Source: Rhizobiales bacterium IMCC20636 (GTDB taxonomy: Bacteria; Pseudomonadota; Alphaproteobacteria; Rhizobiales; GCA-2746425). Taken from it: a DNA stretch of 64,000 bases. The notes beneath the pieces were generated by a model. The model had not been told where the DNA came from. It made no database searches and saw nothing but the letters and a program-made list of their open reading frames with translations. Location: assembly GCA_016865015.1 (NCBI GenBank), contig CP018226.1, positions 465,001 through 529,000 of the forward strand, read 5' to 3'. Of the stretch, positions 27,197 through 36,048 are shown in pieces; the first letter of the stretch is position 1, and each line of letters opens with the position of its first letter. The position numbers were made by a program, and so were the translations under genes.

Positions 27197-28231
27197 TCAA
27201 ACTCTTTCGCCGTCCCGGGCCAGGCCGCTTGCCACGAACTCTGTATCACCTTCAAAGAAGCGCAGCCAGCGGTCTGTGATCCGTGTCCCATAACCTATGG
27301 GCAATTCATGGCGATGGATTTCTTTCTTTTGCTCGGCAAAGGCCGGGTCCTTGTGAAAGGCAATCCAGTATTTCTCGTCATCCGTGACGTGGACAGGGCA
27401 GATTGCCGTGTCCGTCATGGCCTCGTAGTTGCGGATCGTTGTGGTCGCCACGCGCTGCCATCGGGCAACGCATTGCGAGAACAGCTTGGCGACCCGCGTC
27501 ATGTCGGTTTCTTCGTAAACCGGTTTTCCGAGATACGTCAAGGCACTGTCGGCGACGAATTTTGAAAAGGCAAAAACGTCGGACGACATGTTTACGCTGG
27601 GAAATGGGGCATACATCAGCGGATCGTACAACATGTCTGATTTCACACCCGATTGCGGGCAAAAGGCAATGCTCTCAAAATCATCATACAAGGTGCGCTG
27701 GTTTGTGACCGGGCAGCGCAGGGCCACTGAATTTGTCAGCGCTGCACCATTTGCCAAATCACGGGCTTCGACCTGAGTGATCCCCTGCATCTGTTCGGCC
27801 AGGAAATGAAACACATCCGATGTCTGTGAACTACCTTCGTAATAACGCGGGTCATTGAACACATACAGGCAGGCAACGACGCTGCCCTGTTCCAGTTGCG
27901 TTTTGAAGTCTGAAAAAATCTCCGGAACAGACGCCCTGGTAGCCGAGCGCACCATGTAGCGACCGCGGTTGAGTTCCCGCCGTCCAGCCACACAGGGAAG
28001 CTGACGTGACATCCAGGTTTTGGTCTCTTCGATGGTCTGAGCGTCTGTTTTTCGGCCATTCAGCCCGACGACACCCCTGGGTTTTTTTCGACCCGGAATA
28101 ATCTTGTCGGGATCTACCTTGCCGTGGGGAACAGGGCATGATTTTGGCTGATCGCGGAGCCCTGGAGCGTAATTCAACTCCGAGGACTGCTGACTGTCAG
28201 GGCGGCTTACCGGCGGCGTTTCAGACGACAT
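27197..28231 (-). CDS. Unrecognised 344-aa cytosolic protein
   Basis: Starts at 28231 with AAGGA six bases upstream. It has a polar Pro-rich N-terminus (about 60 residues including SCPVPHGK and GRKKPRG), then a folded domain with LPCVAGRRELNRGRYMV, ACLYVFNDPRYYEGSS, VALRCPVTNQRTLYDDFESI, and an aromatic C-terminal part (DEKYWIAFHKDP, ITDRWLRFFEG). Six cysteines and several histidines could bind metal or haem. No signal peptide or membrane span. A PC-x-G-type stretch faintly recalls YqcI/YcgG proteins, but I would not assign it. It is divergent from an MFS gene across a very AT-rich 360-bp region. Confidence 0.7.
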   Translation of the reverse strand: MSSETPPVSRPDSQQSSELNYAPGLRDQPKSCPVPHGKVDPDKIIPGRKKPRGVVGLNGRKTDAQTIEETKTWMSRQLPCVAGRRELNRGRYMVRSATRASVPEIFSDFKTQLEQGSVVACLYVFNDPRYYEGSSQTSDVFHFLAEQMQGITQVEARDLANGAALTNSVALRCPVTNQRTLYDDFESIAFCPQSGVKSDMLYDPLMYAPFPSVNMSSDVFAFSKFVADSALTYLGKPVYEETDMTRVAKLFSQCVARWQRVATTTIRNYEAMTDTAICPVHVTDDEKYWIAFHKDPAFAEQKKEIHRHELPIGYGTRITDRWLRFFEGDTEFVASGLARDGERV

Positions 28232-28591
28232 GGTCAATCCTTACTCATTACATCTGCGCAGATAAATGTTCAATTTAAGCGCTGTTTTGACCTTTATGCA
28301 CAACTTAGAGTTGCTAAAAATTAATCGTTTTTAAATTAATTTTGTGTTAATTTTTATATAAATGCGCTGAATCGCCGGATTTTTCAACACCTTCAACGAT
28401 AATTTTATGGTTAATGCCCGTTTTGGGACGTTTATTTTAAAAATTGGTAGCTGAGGGGGAGGCGTGGGCCTAGAATTTCGACTAATAGGGATGGTGTGGT
28501 TGCGGCCGCGCTTTCATTGCGCCATCAACCAAAACTTCTCAGAAAGTCCTTTCAGCAAGCCGATGCAGCCAAGCCCATTCAGACATGCCCT
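28232..28591. other. AT-rich divergent promoter region
   Basis: 360 bp between the 344-aa orphan (minus) and the MFS gene (plus). Bases 28255-28440 are strongly AT-rich with overlapping A and T runs, a likely bent or nucleoid-protein-bound stretch and the place for both promoters. The plus-strand frame runs open from 28496, but those residues do not look like MFS protein. Confidence 0.5.
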
Positions 28592-29749
28592 ATGAAGACA
28601 ATCAGCGGACCAAAGACGCAGACAATTGCGCTGTACTCCGGCTCCCTCCTGTTTCAGATCATCCAGGTCGGAACCTTTCCAATTCTGATTTCGCAGTTTC
28701 TGTCCGAAAGTTCGCTGAGTAATTTCTCGATCGGAATTTACGTGTCCGTGGCATGGATTGTGGTTTTTCTGGCCGGTCCCTTCGTACCGGGTCTGATTTC
28801 CCAAGTTGGCCCGTATCGCGCCAATTTTTTGGCCTTCTGCTTTACAGTTGCAAGCCTGGTATTGCTGGCGCTGTCACCAACTCCCACCCTTATCGCCCTG
28901 GCATCCGTCGCGATGGGAATGGGGCTGATCATCCGCTGGATTGTGTGCGATACGCTTGTTGTCCATATCAGTGCGTCAGATGTGCGCGGACGCATGATCG
29001 GATGGCATGAAGCGCTCATGGGCCTGGGTATCGGACTTGGGCCCTTGCTGTTTGTCGGCACGTCACTAACTGCGGTGGTCTGGATATGCCTTGCCATCGC
29101 GGTGCTGGGACAAGTTGCCTTTCTCACTCTGGACAGCAGTCAGGCCCTGGAATCAAACCAGACAGAGGGAGGTGGTCAGGGCCCCAAATTCCTGATCCGA
29201 GTGATTCTCACGGCCCTGGTCGCAGCTTTTCTGGCAGGGTTCATCGAAAATTCGGCCATTGCATTGCTGCCATTATATTTCGAGCATGTCGATTTCACGC
29301 TGAAAATCAGCGCTATTCTGGTCAGTTCCTTCGGCTTTGGAGGCACCTTGCTGCAGCCGGCGTTGGGCTATATTGCCGATCGCTGGAATTACTATCTGGC
29401 TCAGATGCTCTGCATTCTCTTTATTGTCGGCAGCAGCATGGTCGTGCTGTTGTTTACAGAGCAGGTGGTTGTGTCACTTGTTGCATTGTTCTTTTTGGGG
29501 GGCGCAGCCGGGGGCCTGAATACGCTGGCTGTGATCGAAGCTGGCCGGAGCCAGAGTGCGCCACAGATACCGGCTGCAATGACCGCCATTGCAATGCTCT
29601 ACACGCTGGGCGGAATTGCCGGGCCAGTGGCATCGGGTGCCAGTCTGGATCTGTTCCAGAACCAGGGCATGATCATGCTGTTCATTGCATCAGGTCTGGT
29701 GTTGGCGATGTTCTTGCTGTTCCATCACTATCGGAGCGGGAACCAGTAG
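28592..29749 (+). CDS. Major facilitator superfamily transporter
   Basis: About 385 aa with twelve predicted membrane segments. MFS hallmarks include the loop VRGRMIGWHEALMGLGIG and internal symmetry around residue 200. The start at 28592 (MKTISGPKTQTIALYSG) is chosen because the hydrophobic helix follows directly; no clear ribosome site is seen. Substrate unknown; its orientation next to an orphan gene suggests efflux. It is convergent with the broken DUF1761 gene, seven bases apart. Confidence 0.85.
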   Translation: MKTISGPKTQTIALYSGSLLFQIIQVGTFPILISQFLSESSLSNFSIGIYVSVAWIVVFLAGPFVPGLISQVGPYRANFLAFCFTVASLVLLALSPTPTLIALASVAMGMGLIIRWIVCDTLVVHISASDVRGRMIGWHEALMGLGIGLGPLLFVGTSLTAVVWICLAIAVLGQVAFLTLDSSQALESNQTEGGGQGPKFLIRVILTALVAAFLAGFIENSAIALLPLYFEHVDFTLKISAILVSSFGFGGTLLQPALGYIADRWNYYLAQMLCILFIVGSSMVVLLFTEQVVVSLVALFFLGGAAGGLNTLAVIEAGRSQSAPQIPAAMTAIAMLYTLGGIAGPVASGASLDLFQNQGMIMLFIASGLVLAMFLLFHHYRSGNQ

Positions 29750-29756
29750 CGGTCCG

Positions 29757-30142
29757 TCAAAAGATCCCCTGGATGATGACCATCACCACGCCCATAGTCA
29801 CAATGAAGGTGCCATCGACTGCAATTGCAAAGCTGGATTTCCGGACGAACAGTCCGGTTGACATGACAAAGCCGGCAACCGTCAGGACGATGAGAATGAT
29901 GGTCGCTAGGGCATTTTGAGCGGCAGTGATGCCCACCAGCAATGCCAGTAAAAAGGTCGAGAAAAGCTGCGTTGCCATTGCGGCAATCGGCATGGAAGAC
30001 GCGTTGGCCAGTTCAACACCTGACCCTTCAGCCCACTTCTTTCCAACAAAATAGGGGAATACCACAGCCAACCGATCAGAAAGCTGATGACTGTTCCCAA
30101 GATTACGGCCAGCCAATTCACATTGGATGTCAACTCACTCAT
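29757..30142 (-). pseudogene. DUF1761 small membrane protein, frameshifted
   Basis: Two adjacent frames together encode one DUF1761-type protein. The first, from ATG 30142, reads MSELTSNVNWLAVILG and ends its useful part at GWLWYSP. The second continues with YFVGKKWAEGSGVELA and three membrane helices to the stop at 29757. Joining them needs one extra base; adding a C to the run of four C (plus-strand GGGG 30054-30057) restores WYSPYFVGKKW, the expected family motif. So this is a single-base deletion: true mutation, phase-variable tract or sequencing error. Confidence 0.75.
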
Positions 30143-30215
30143 CGTTGCAACTCCCAAGACTGTCGGGGTGGCGCGTAACGGACCAAGCCTGTGTGATAGA
30201 CAAGATTAACCGATT

Positions 30216-30608
30216 TCAGCGGTTTTCGAAATGTGCCCTCAGCGGCGACCAGTAGCGGGCCTCCCAACCTTGTGCCAGATGCTCGGTCATATCATCGGGG
30301 CAGCCGGTCTGGTCGAGCGTGATGCGTGTGCCGTCACCTTCCGCTGCCAGCATAATGCGCAGCATGGTGTATTGGCCTTCGTCCCATGGCGCGACCCGCC
30401 AGGCCTGAACGATCTTGCGTCCCGGTTCCAATTCGATGTTGCGAGCATTGATCTGACCGTCATGCATGACGGCTTCGCCACCCGGTTCAGTGCTGATGCT
30501 GGAAGCGCCGCCACTGAACGCTGAATGTTGTGTTTCATCCATGAAGGCCGAATAGATGTCGGATGGACTGGCTTTTATAAAAATATCCTGATGAATATCG
30601 CCGGACAT
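30216..30608 (-). CDS. AHSA1/SRPBCC-type protein
   Basis: A 130-aa START-like (SRPBCC) domain protein: IFIKASPSDIYSAFMDETQH at the N-terminus and the C-terminal helix ITLDQTGCPDDMTEHLAQGW ending with WSPLRAHF. GGGAG precedes the ATG at 30608; the longer frame enters the divergent ArsR gene. Such proteins bind hydrophobic ligands in a cavity; no ligand can be named. Divergent from an ArsR gene that itself is fused by overlap to a second AHSA1 protein. Confidence 0.8.
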   Translation of the reverse strand: MSGDIHQDIFIKASPSDIYSAFMDETQHSAFSGGASSISTEPGGEAVMHDGQINARNIELEPGRKIVQAWRVAPWDEGQYTMLRIMLAAEGDGTRITLDQTGCPDDMTEHLAQGWEARYWSPLRAHFENR

Positions 30609-30682
30609 GATGTGCTCCCTAACAGTTTGACCTTGAATGCAGGTCTCGTTATATTCAACCAAATGGTTTAGGGTTTGGCAAG

Positions 30683-31090
30683 ATGAAAGATAGTACAGCT
30701 GAAAAGCCGGCAAATATTGGCGCTGAATCTCGCCAGGATGCTCATCTGGATCGTGTGTTTCACGCCTTGTCTGATCCAACCCGCCGGGCAATTGTGCAAA
30801 GATTATCTCAATCCAGCGGGACTGTTTCGACATTGGCTGAGCCTTTTGACATGTCGCTGAATGCGGTGTCGAAACATCTCAAGGTTCTGGAACATGCGAA
30901 GTTGATCACGCGGGATATTGTCGGGCGCACCAGTGTTTGCTCACTGAATGTGGACCCGCTACAAAACGCCACTGAGTGGATTACGCAATATACGCAGTTC
31001 TGGACTGACGTTCTGGATTCGTTTGAATCTCATCTTGATACAGACGCGTCGGAAAACCACACATCGATAGAAAAGGACGCTTGTTCATGA
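30683..31090 (+). CDS. ArsR/SmtB-type winged-helix regulator
   Basis: A 135-aa regulator: HALSDPTRRAIVQRL, then recognition helix MSLNAVSKHLKVLEHAKLI and wing DIVGRTSVCSLN. It has no CxC metal motif, so it belongs to the non-metal subgroup usually paired with AHSA1-domain proteins. Its TGA overlaps the ATG of such a protein (ATGA at 31087), and a second one is divergent. Confidence 0.88.
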   Translation: MKDSTAEKPANIGAESRQDAHLDRVFHALSDPTRRAIVQRLSQSSGTVSTLAEPFDMSLNAVSKHLKVLEHAKLITRDIVGRTSVCSLNVDPLQNATEWITQYTQFWTDVLDSFESHLDTDASENHTSIEKDACS

Positions 31091-31578
31091 CTGATAGGCA
31101 AGATGCAATGCCGGAACCGCGCCCGTCTGCTTCTCTCTCGCTGCTCGTGCGGCGTGTTGTCAAAGGTAATGCGGAGCGGGTGTTCGGCGCCTGGACGCGG
31201 GCAGACCAGATCATGAAATGGTGGGGGCCTGCGCATATAAGCTGTCCGCAATGCGAGGTGGATTTGCGAGTGGGTGGGCGTTACCGGATTGCCAATTTGT
31301 TGCCGGATGGATCTACCATCTGGATTATCGGACAGTTTCTGCGCATCGAACAGCCACATCTGCTGGCGTATTCATGGCAGTCAGGCGCGGACCCGCAATT
31401 TGATCCCGATGCCGCCTCAAAGGTGACGGTCCGGTTTTTACCCAAAGGGCCAAATACGGAAATTGTGGTCGAACATACATCCATTCCCGATGAGCAGACC
31501 CGCACCAATCACAATTCTGGTTGGCTTGGTTGCCTCGACGAACTGGATGCGTTCATCGACAGCATGGGTAGCCCATAA
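31087..31578 (+). CDS. AHSA1/SRPBCC-type protein
   Basis: A 163-aa SRPBCC domain protein with the diagnostic VFGAWTRADQIMKWWGP, VDLRVGGRYRI and C-terminal NHNSGWLGCLDELDAFI. Translation is coupled to the ArsR gene through a four-base overlap. In this family pair the regulator typically controls its partner; the ligand is unknown. Followed within four bases by a strong terminator. Confidence 0.85.
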   Translation: MTDRQDAMPEPRPSASLSLLVRRVVKGNAERVFGAWTRADQIMKWWGPAHISCPQCEVDLRVGGRYRIANLLPDGSTIWIIGQFLRIEQPHLLAYSWQSGADPQFDPDAASKVTVRFLPKGPNTEIVVEHTSIPDEQTRTNHNSGWLGCLDELDAFIDSMGSP

Positions 31579-31581
31579 AAA

Positions 31582-31611
31582 AACCGCTGCTTCAATTAAG
31601 GAGCAGCGGTT
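31582..31611. terminator. Bidirectional intrinsic terminator
   Basis: AACCGCTGCT pairs perfectly with AGCAGCGGTT (10 bp) around a 10-base loop, preceded by an A-run and followed by T-rich bases, so it can serve both the ArsR-AHSA1 unit (plus) and the cold-shock gene (minus). Confidence 0.85.
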
Positions 31612-31651
31612 CAATTTTTATCAGAACCGATCCCGAGGGACCGAAGACTGA

Positions 31652-31861
31652 TTAAGCAGCTTCGATGGTGCTGACAGCAGTTTTGCCGTTGCGCGCATCA
31701 ATGTCTGTGTCGAAACGTACTTTCTGGCCTTCTGCGAGGCCGGCCATGCCGGAACGCTCTACAGCGGTGATGTGTACGAATACATCTTTAGAACCGTCTT
31801 CTGGCTCGATGAAGCCGAAGCCTTTTTGGTCATTAAAGAATTTTACGGTGCCGGTGATCAT
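31652..31861 (-). CDS. cspA: Cold-shock domain protein
   Basis: A 69-aa OB-fold nucleic-acid chaperone: [20 protein letters not shown] contains RNP1 (KGFGFI), and [10 protein letters not shown] contains RNP2. AAGGA lies seven bases before the ATG. A long leader without other genes upstream is usual for cold-inducible members. The longer frame upstream of the ATG is not family sequence. Confidence 0.95.
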   Translation of the reverse strand: MITGTVKFFNDQKGFGFIEPEDGSKDVFVHITAVERSGMAGLAEGQKVRFDTDIDARNGKTAVSTIEAA

Positions 31862-32264
31862 AGTTATGTCCTTTTCACTAACGTTAGCACGTGGGGTCTG
31901 ACTCCAACAACTGAAGCCTATCGCCCGGTTTGTCGAATTTGAAGAAAGTCTGAAACGTGCGCTTCCGTCAGTGGCGGAGCGGGTAACCCAGTAGATCGGC
32001 AAATATCGATAAAGGAGAAATAGGTGGCAATTGTGGAAATTGCAAGGCAGAATCGCAAAAGAAGCGGATTCAATTTTCTCTGGTTTACAATGTCTTAACC
32101 ACCGCTCACCGATCTCGACTTCATTAACGTTTGGTCAATCCGCGTCAAATGACCGGGTTTCAACAGCCTCAATTATCAGATTTCCGGGTATGCATATCCA
32201 CGGTTTCAGCATACTCACGCGAAGTATAGTCTGGTAACGTCTGTCAAAACAGGAGAAACGACAT
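31862..32264. other. 403-bp divergent region: cspA leader and oxidoreductase promoter
   Basis: No gene seen. The left part is expected to hold the untranslated leader and promoter of the cold-shock gene; the right end carries AGGAGA eight bases before the oxidoreductase start. Confidence 0.5.
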
Positions 32265-33263
32265 ATGCTGCGCTGGGGAATTCTATCAACTGCAAAAATC
32301 GGACGGGAACAACTGATTCCCGCCATTTTGAACGCTGACAACAGCATCATCACTGCCATTGCAAGCCGCGATGAAAGCCGTGCCAGAGCTGTGGCGGAGC
32401 GCTTTTCGATTCCAAATACTTTCGGCAGCTACGACGCCATGCTTGCAAGTGATGTGATTGATGCGGTCTATGTGCCGCTGCCTACTTCACAGCATGTGGA
32501 ATGGGCCATCAAGGCAGCAAATGCGGGCAAACACGTGTTGTGCGAAAAACCCATTGCGCTGCATGCAGATGAGATAGATGACATCATAAAAGCGCGGGAT
32601 GCCAACAATGTTCTGGTCTCTGAAGCCTTCATGGTGACCTACCACCCGCAGTGGCACAAGGTGCGCTCGCTGATTGCAGAAGGCGCTATTGGAACATTGC
32701 GACACGTTCAGGCGGCCTTTACCTATTTCAATATGGATGCCAGCAACATGCGCAACATTGCCTCTTTGGGCGGCGGTGCATTGCCGGATATTGGTGTCTA
32801 CCCCACAGTTGGAACCCGGTTCTCGACGGGTGCAGAAGCAGTTCGCGTCTCTGCAAGGGTGGAGCGTGACCCGACTTTCGGCACAGATATCTTTACATCC
32901 TGCCGGGCGGATTTCGGCAGTTTTGAAATGACCATGTATGTCTCGACACAAATGGCATTGCGCCAGGAAATCTCGTTCCATGGCGACAAGGGCTGGGTTG
33001 AAGTGGCCGCTCCCTTCAATGCGGGCCTCTATGATGCCGACGTTGTGACCTGGCACAATGCAGATCACAGTGAACAGCGCCAATATCGCTTTGCCGGGGT
33101 GAACCAGTATCAATTGCAGGTGGAAGCCTTTGCCCGGGCTGTCGCGAGCGACGATCTGAAAGGCGATGAAGAAATTTTCACCCTGGAGAGCTCGAAGAAC
33201 AATCAGAAGCTGATCGATGCCATTTTCCGGGCTGGTGAAAGTGGCGAATGGGAAGATGTCTGA
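32265..33263 (+). CDS. Gfo/Idh/MocA family oxidoreductase
   Basis: NAD(P)-dependent sugar oxidoreductase, 332 aa. The Rossmann part starts [21 protein letters not shown]; the family Lys is in [13 protein letters not shown]; the C-terminal domain has [11 protein letters not shown]. It resembles the glucose-fructose oxidoreductase / D-xylose dehydrogenase branch, so a role upstream of xylonate dehydratase is conceivable but the genes are 18 kb apart. AGGAGA precedes the ATG. Confidence 0.88.
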   Translation: MLRWGILSTAKIGREQLIPAILNADNSIITAIASRDESRARAVAERFSIPNTFGSYDAMLASDVIDAVYVPLPTSQHVEWAIKAANAGKHVLCEKPIALHADEIDDIIKARDANNVLVSEAFMVTYHPQWHKVRSLIAEGAIGTLRHVQAAFTYFNMDASNMRNIASLGGGALPDIGVYPTVGTRFSTGAEAVRVSARVERDPTFGTDIFTSCRADFGSFEMTMYVSTQMALRQEISFHGDKGWVEVAAPFNAGLYDADVVTWHNADHSEQRQYRFAGVNQYQLQVEAFARAVASDDLKGDEEIFTLESSKNNQKLIDAIFRAGESGEWEDV

Positions 33264-33310
33264 GCCCGGTTGCGCGGCTTTGTGATGTTTCATCAGCCGA
33301 TAGCGATTGA

Positions 33311-33754
33311 GTGAGCGAACTGGTTGCCTGCCTTGGGCTGTTTCTCAGTGCCTTTGTGGCGGCGACGATTCTTCCGGCACAATCTGAAAGCGTGCTGACC
33401 GGGCTGATCCTGCTGGATCAGGTCCCGGTCGTCGTGCTGGTCGTGGTTGCGAGTATCGGAAATATCGCCGGATCTGTGGTGAATTGGGGGCTGGGGCGGG
33501 CCATCGAACGCTACAGTGAGCGGCGCTGGTTTCCGGTGAAGCCAGCCATGCTGGCGCGCGCGACCGGTTGGTATCACCGCTACGGCAAATGGTCGCTGCT
33601 GCTCAGTTGGGTTCCGATCATCGGCGATCCGTTGACCGTGGTTGCGGGGGTGTTGCAGGAAAAGTTCTGGCGCTTTCTGGTGCTGGTGAGCATCGCCAAA
33701 ACCGGACGTTATGTGTTTTTGGCCTATGTGGTTGTCAAATGGGCAGGCGCGTGA
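33311..33754 (+). CDS. YqaA/DedA-like small membrane protein
   Basis: A 147-aa membrane protein with GTG start. The family segment is LSAFVAATILPAQSESVLTG near the N-terminus, then GNIAGSVVNWGLGRAIERY and the loop WVPIIGDPLTVVAGVL, which match YqaA/DedA (SNARE-associated) proteins linked to lipid scrambling and membrane homeostasis. It follows the oxidoreductase by 47 bases. Confidence 0.85.
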   Translation: MSELVACLGLFLSAFVAATILPAQSESVLTGLILLDQVPVVVLVVVASIGNIAGSVVNWGLGRAIERYSERRWFPVKPAMLARATGWYHRYGKWSLLLSWVPIIGDPLTVVAGVLQEKFWRFLVLVSIAKTGRYVFLAYVVVKWAGA

Positions 33755-33866
33755 AAGTGGTTTGATGTGAGCGCACCTGCATGCTTATGTGCCATCTGAT
33801 TCCTCCGTTTCAAAATGTCACAAATGCATTGTATTCAAGGACAGTAACCGGGTGACTGCAGAAACC

Positions 33867-35150
33867 ATGGCTATCGATCAGAAGAACCTCGAACCTCCTT
33901 CCTTTCACACAGCCTTTCTTGTTTTCCTGAAAATAGGAGTTCTGTCCTTTGGCGGACCTGCGGCGCAGATTGCGCTGATGCACCGTTTTCTGGTGGATGA
34001 GCAACGCTGGCTGACGGAAAAACAGTTTCTCAATGCCCTGAGCTTCTGCATGTTGCTGCCCGGCCCGGAAGCCATGCAACTGGCAACCTATGCGGGTTGG
34101 CGACTGCACGGGACAAAAGGCGGGTTGATGGCGGGCTTGCTGTTTGTGCTTCCCGGGGCGGTGGTTATTTTTACACTCGCGGCGCTGTATGCGCATTTCG
34201 GCGATGTCTCTCTGGTCAGCAGCCTGTTTCTGGGCATCAAGGCGGCGGTGTTGATCATTGTGGTCGAAGCGCTGCTAAAGGTGTCGAAGCGCGCGCTTGA
34301 CGGGCCGGCGCACTGGATTATTGCCGGTCTGTCCTTTGTCGGTATTTTCTTTCTGGCCCTGCCATTTCCGCTGATCGTGTTTCTGGCAGGTCTGTTCGGG
34401 TTTCTGACAGCTTCGCCAAAGACAGATGAGAATCGTGTCGCAGTCAGCGTGTCCTGGCAAAAGACGGTTTGGCAGATAGCTGTCTGGCTTGTCATCTGGT
34501 GGGTGCCAGTGTTTGCAGTCGGCGCGTTTTCCGGTGCGCCGATCCTGACCGAAATCGGGACGTTCTTTTCCAAACTGGCTGTGGTGACCTTTGGCGGTGC
34601 CTATGCCGTTCTGGCCTATATGGCACAGGATGTTGTCAGCCAGTTTGGCTGGCTGACGGCTGGCGAGATGATGGATGGTCTGGGTCTGGCCGAAACAACA
34701 CCCGGACCGCTGATACTGGTCACGCAATTCGTCGGATTTCTGGCGTCGTTTCGGGAGGGTGGCTTCTGGCTCGGCGCGGCCGGTGCGGCTGTCACCCTAT
34801 GGGTCACTTTTGTGCCGTGTTTCCTGTGGATTTTTGCAGGGGCGCCGTATCTGGACTGGATTTCAGACCAACCAGGATTGAGCGGTGGACTATCCGCCAT
34901 CACCGCTGCAGTTGTTGGTGTGATCCTCAATCTGTCGATCTGGTTTGGTCTGCATGTGCTGTTTCAAAGCGTCACAGTGCAAACAGTCGGGCCGTTGAAA
35001 ATCTGGCAGCCGGATGTCACCTCGCTTGACTGGCGTGTGGTGATTCTGACCCTGCTGTGCGGTTTTTTGCTGCTGCGGCTGCGCTGGAATATCCTGTGGG
35101 TGCTGCTGTGTGCAGCCCTTGGTGGCTTGCTACTGGCGACCATATTCTGA
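33867..35150 (+). CDS. chrA: Chromate transporter, two-domain CHR family
   Basis: A 427-aa bidomain ChrA with about ten membrane spans. Both copies of the CHR signature are visible: GVLSFGGPAAQIALMH with LLPGPEAMQLATYAGW in the first half, and VVTFGGAYAVLAYM with TTPGPLILVTQFVGF in the second. It exports chromate; chromate and sulfate are look-alikes, so sulfate-related transport is sometimes proposed. ATG at 33867 chosen; an upstream GTG at 33852 is possible. Confidence 0.9.
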   Translation: MAIDQKNLEPPSFHTAFLVFLKIGVLSFGGPAAQIALMHRFLVDEQRWLTEKQFLNALSFCMLLPGPEAMQLATYAGWRLHGTKGGLMAGLLFVLPGAVVIFTLAALYAHFGDVSLVSSLFLGIKAAVLIIVVEALLKVSKRALDGPAHWIIAGLSFVGIFFLALPFPLIVFLAGLFGFLTASPKTDENRVAVSVSWQKTVWQIAVWLVIWWVPVFAVGAFSGAPILTEIGTFFSKLAVVTFGGAYAVLAYMAQDVVSQFGWLTAGEMMDGLGLAETTPGPLILVTQFVGFLASFREGGFWLGAAGAAVTLWVTFVPCFLWIFAGAPYLDWISDQPGLSGGLSAITAAVVGVILNLSIWFGLHVLFQSVTVQTVGPLKIWQPDVTSLDWRVVILTLLCGFLLLRLRWNILWVLLCAALGGLLLATIF

Positions 35151-35235
35151 TTGGTACGGGTCGCAATAATGACAGCTCTGCGTTATAGCTGCGCGGTAAT
35201 TCAGGCACTCCATTCATGCTGTGACAAGGAACCAT

Positions 35236-36048
35236 ATGGCCAGAAACGGATTTCCCACACCCTATTGGCAGGATATGCCGACAACGGATTTTGACCCGGC
35301 TGTAACAGGCGACTGGATTGCAGTGTTGCCGGTGGCTGCCATCGAGCAGCACGGCCCGCATTTGCCCGTCGCCACTGATACGGCGATCGGCACCGGCATG
35401 GTGGAAGCGACCCTGGCACGGCTGCCTGAAAACCTGCCGGCGACTTTCCTGCCGATGCAGCAGGTTGGAAAATCCAATGAACACATTTCCTCGCCCGGGA
35501 CGTTGACCCATTCCTGGGAAACGGTCACACGCAGCTGGATCGAGCTGGGCGAAAGCGTGCACCGGGCAGGGGTTCGCAAATTGGTGCTGATCAACTCTCA
35601 TGGCGGCAATGTGCCGATCATCGATATTGTGGCCCGCGAATTGCGGGTGCGTTTCGACATGCTGTGTGTCGCAACCGGTTGGATGCGCTTCGGCCTGCCA
35701 GAGGGCAGCTATGATCCGCAAGAGCGGATTTATGGCATCCATGGCTGCGATGTGGAAACATCCATCATGTTGCATTTGCGCCCGGATCTTGTGCGGATGG
35801 ACAAGGCAGAGGATTTCCGATCAACACAATTGGACTATCTGAAGGAGTTCAAACATCTACGCGCCCATGGGCCTGCGCAGTTTGGCTGGAAGGCACAGGA
35901 TCTCAATCTTGCTGGCACCGTTGGCAATGCAGCCACAGCGACAGCAGAAAAGGGCGAAGCCATTGTGAGCTATCAGGCGGAAAAATTTGTGGAGTTGCTG
36001 GATGATGTAAACCGCTTCGATCCCGGACGTCTGTGGACCGCTTCATGA
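35236..36048 (+). CDS. Creatininase family amidohydrolase
   Basis: A 270-aa metal-dependent amidohydrolase. Metal ligands are in LPVAAIEQHGPHLPVATDT, INSHGGN and HGCDVETSIML. AAGGA is seven bases before the ATG. The family includes creatininase, mycofactocin MftE and formamide hydrolases; nothing here identifies the substrate. Its stop overlaps the start of a secreted hydrolase (ATGA at 36045), so the pair is translationally coupled. Confidence 0.87.
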   Translation: MARNGFPTPYWQDMPTTDFDPAVTGDWIAVLPVAAIEQHGPHLPVATDTAIGTGMVEATLARLPENLPATFLPMQQVGKSNEHISSPGTLTHSWETVTRSWIELGESVHRAGVRKLVLINSHGGNVPIIDIVARELRVRFDMLCVATGWMRFGLPEGSYDPQERIYGIHGCDVETSIMLHLRPDLVRMDKAEDFRSTQLDYLKEFKHLRAHGPAQFGWKAQDLNLAGTVGNAATATAEKGEAIVSYQAEKFVELLDDVNRFDPGRLWTAS

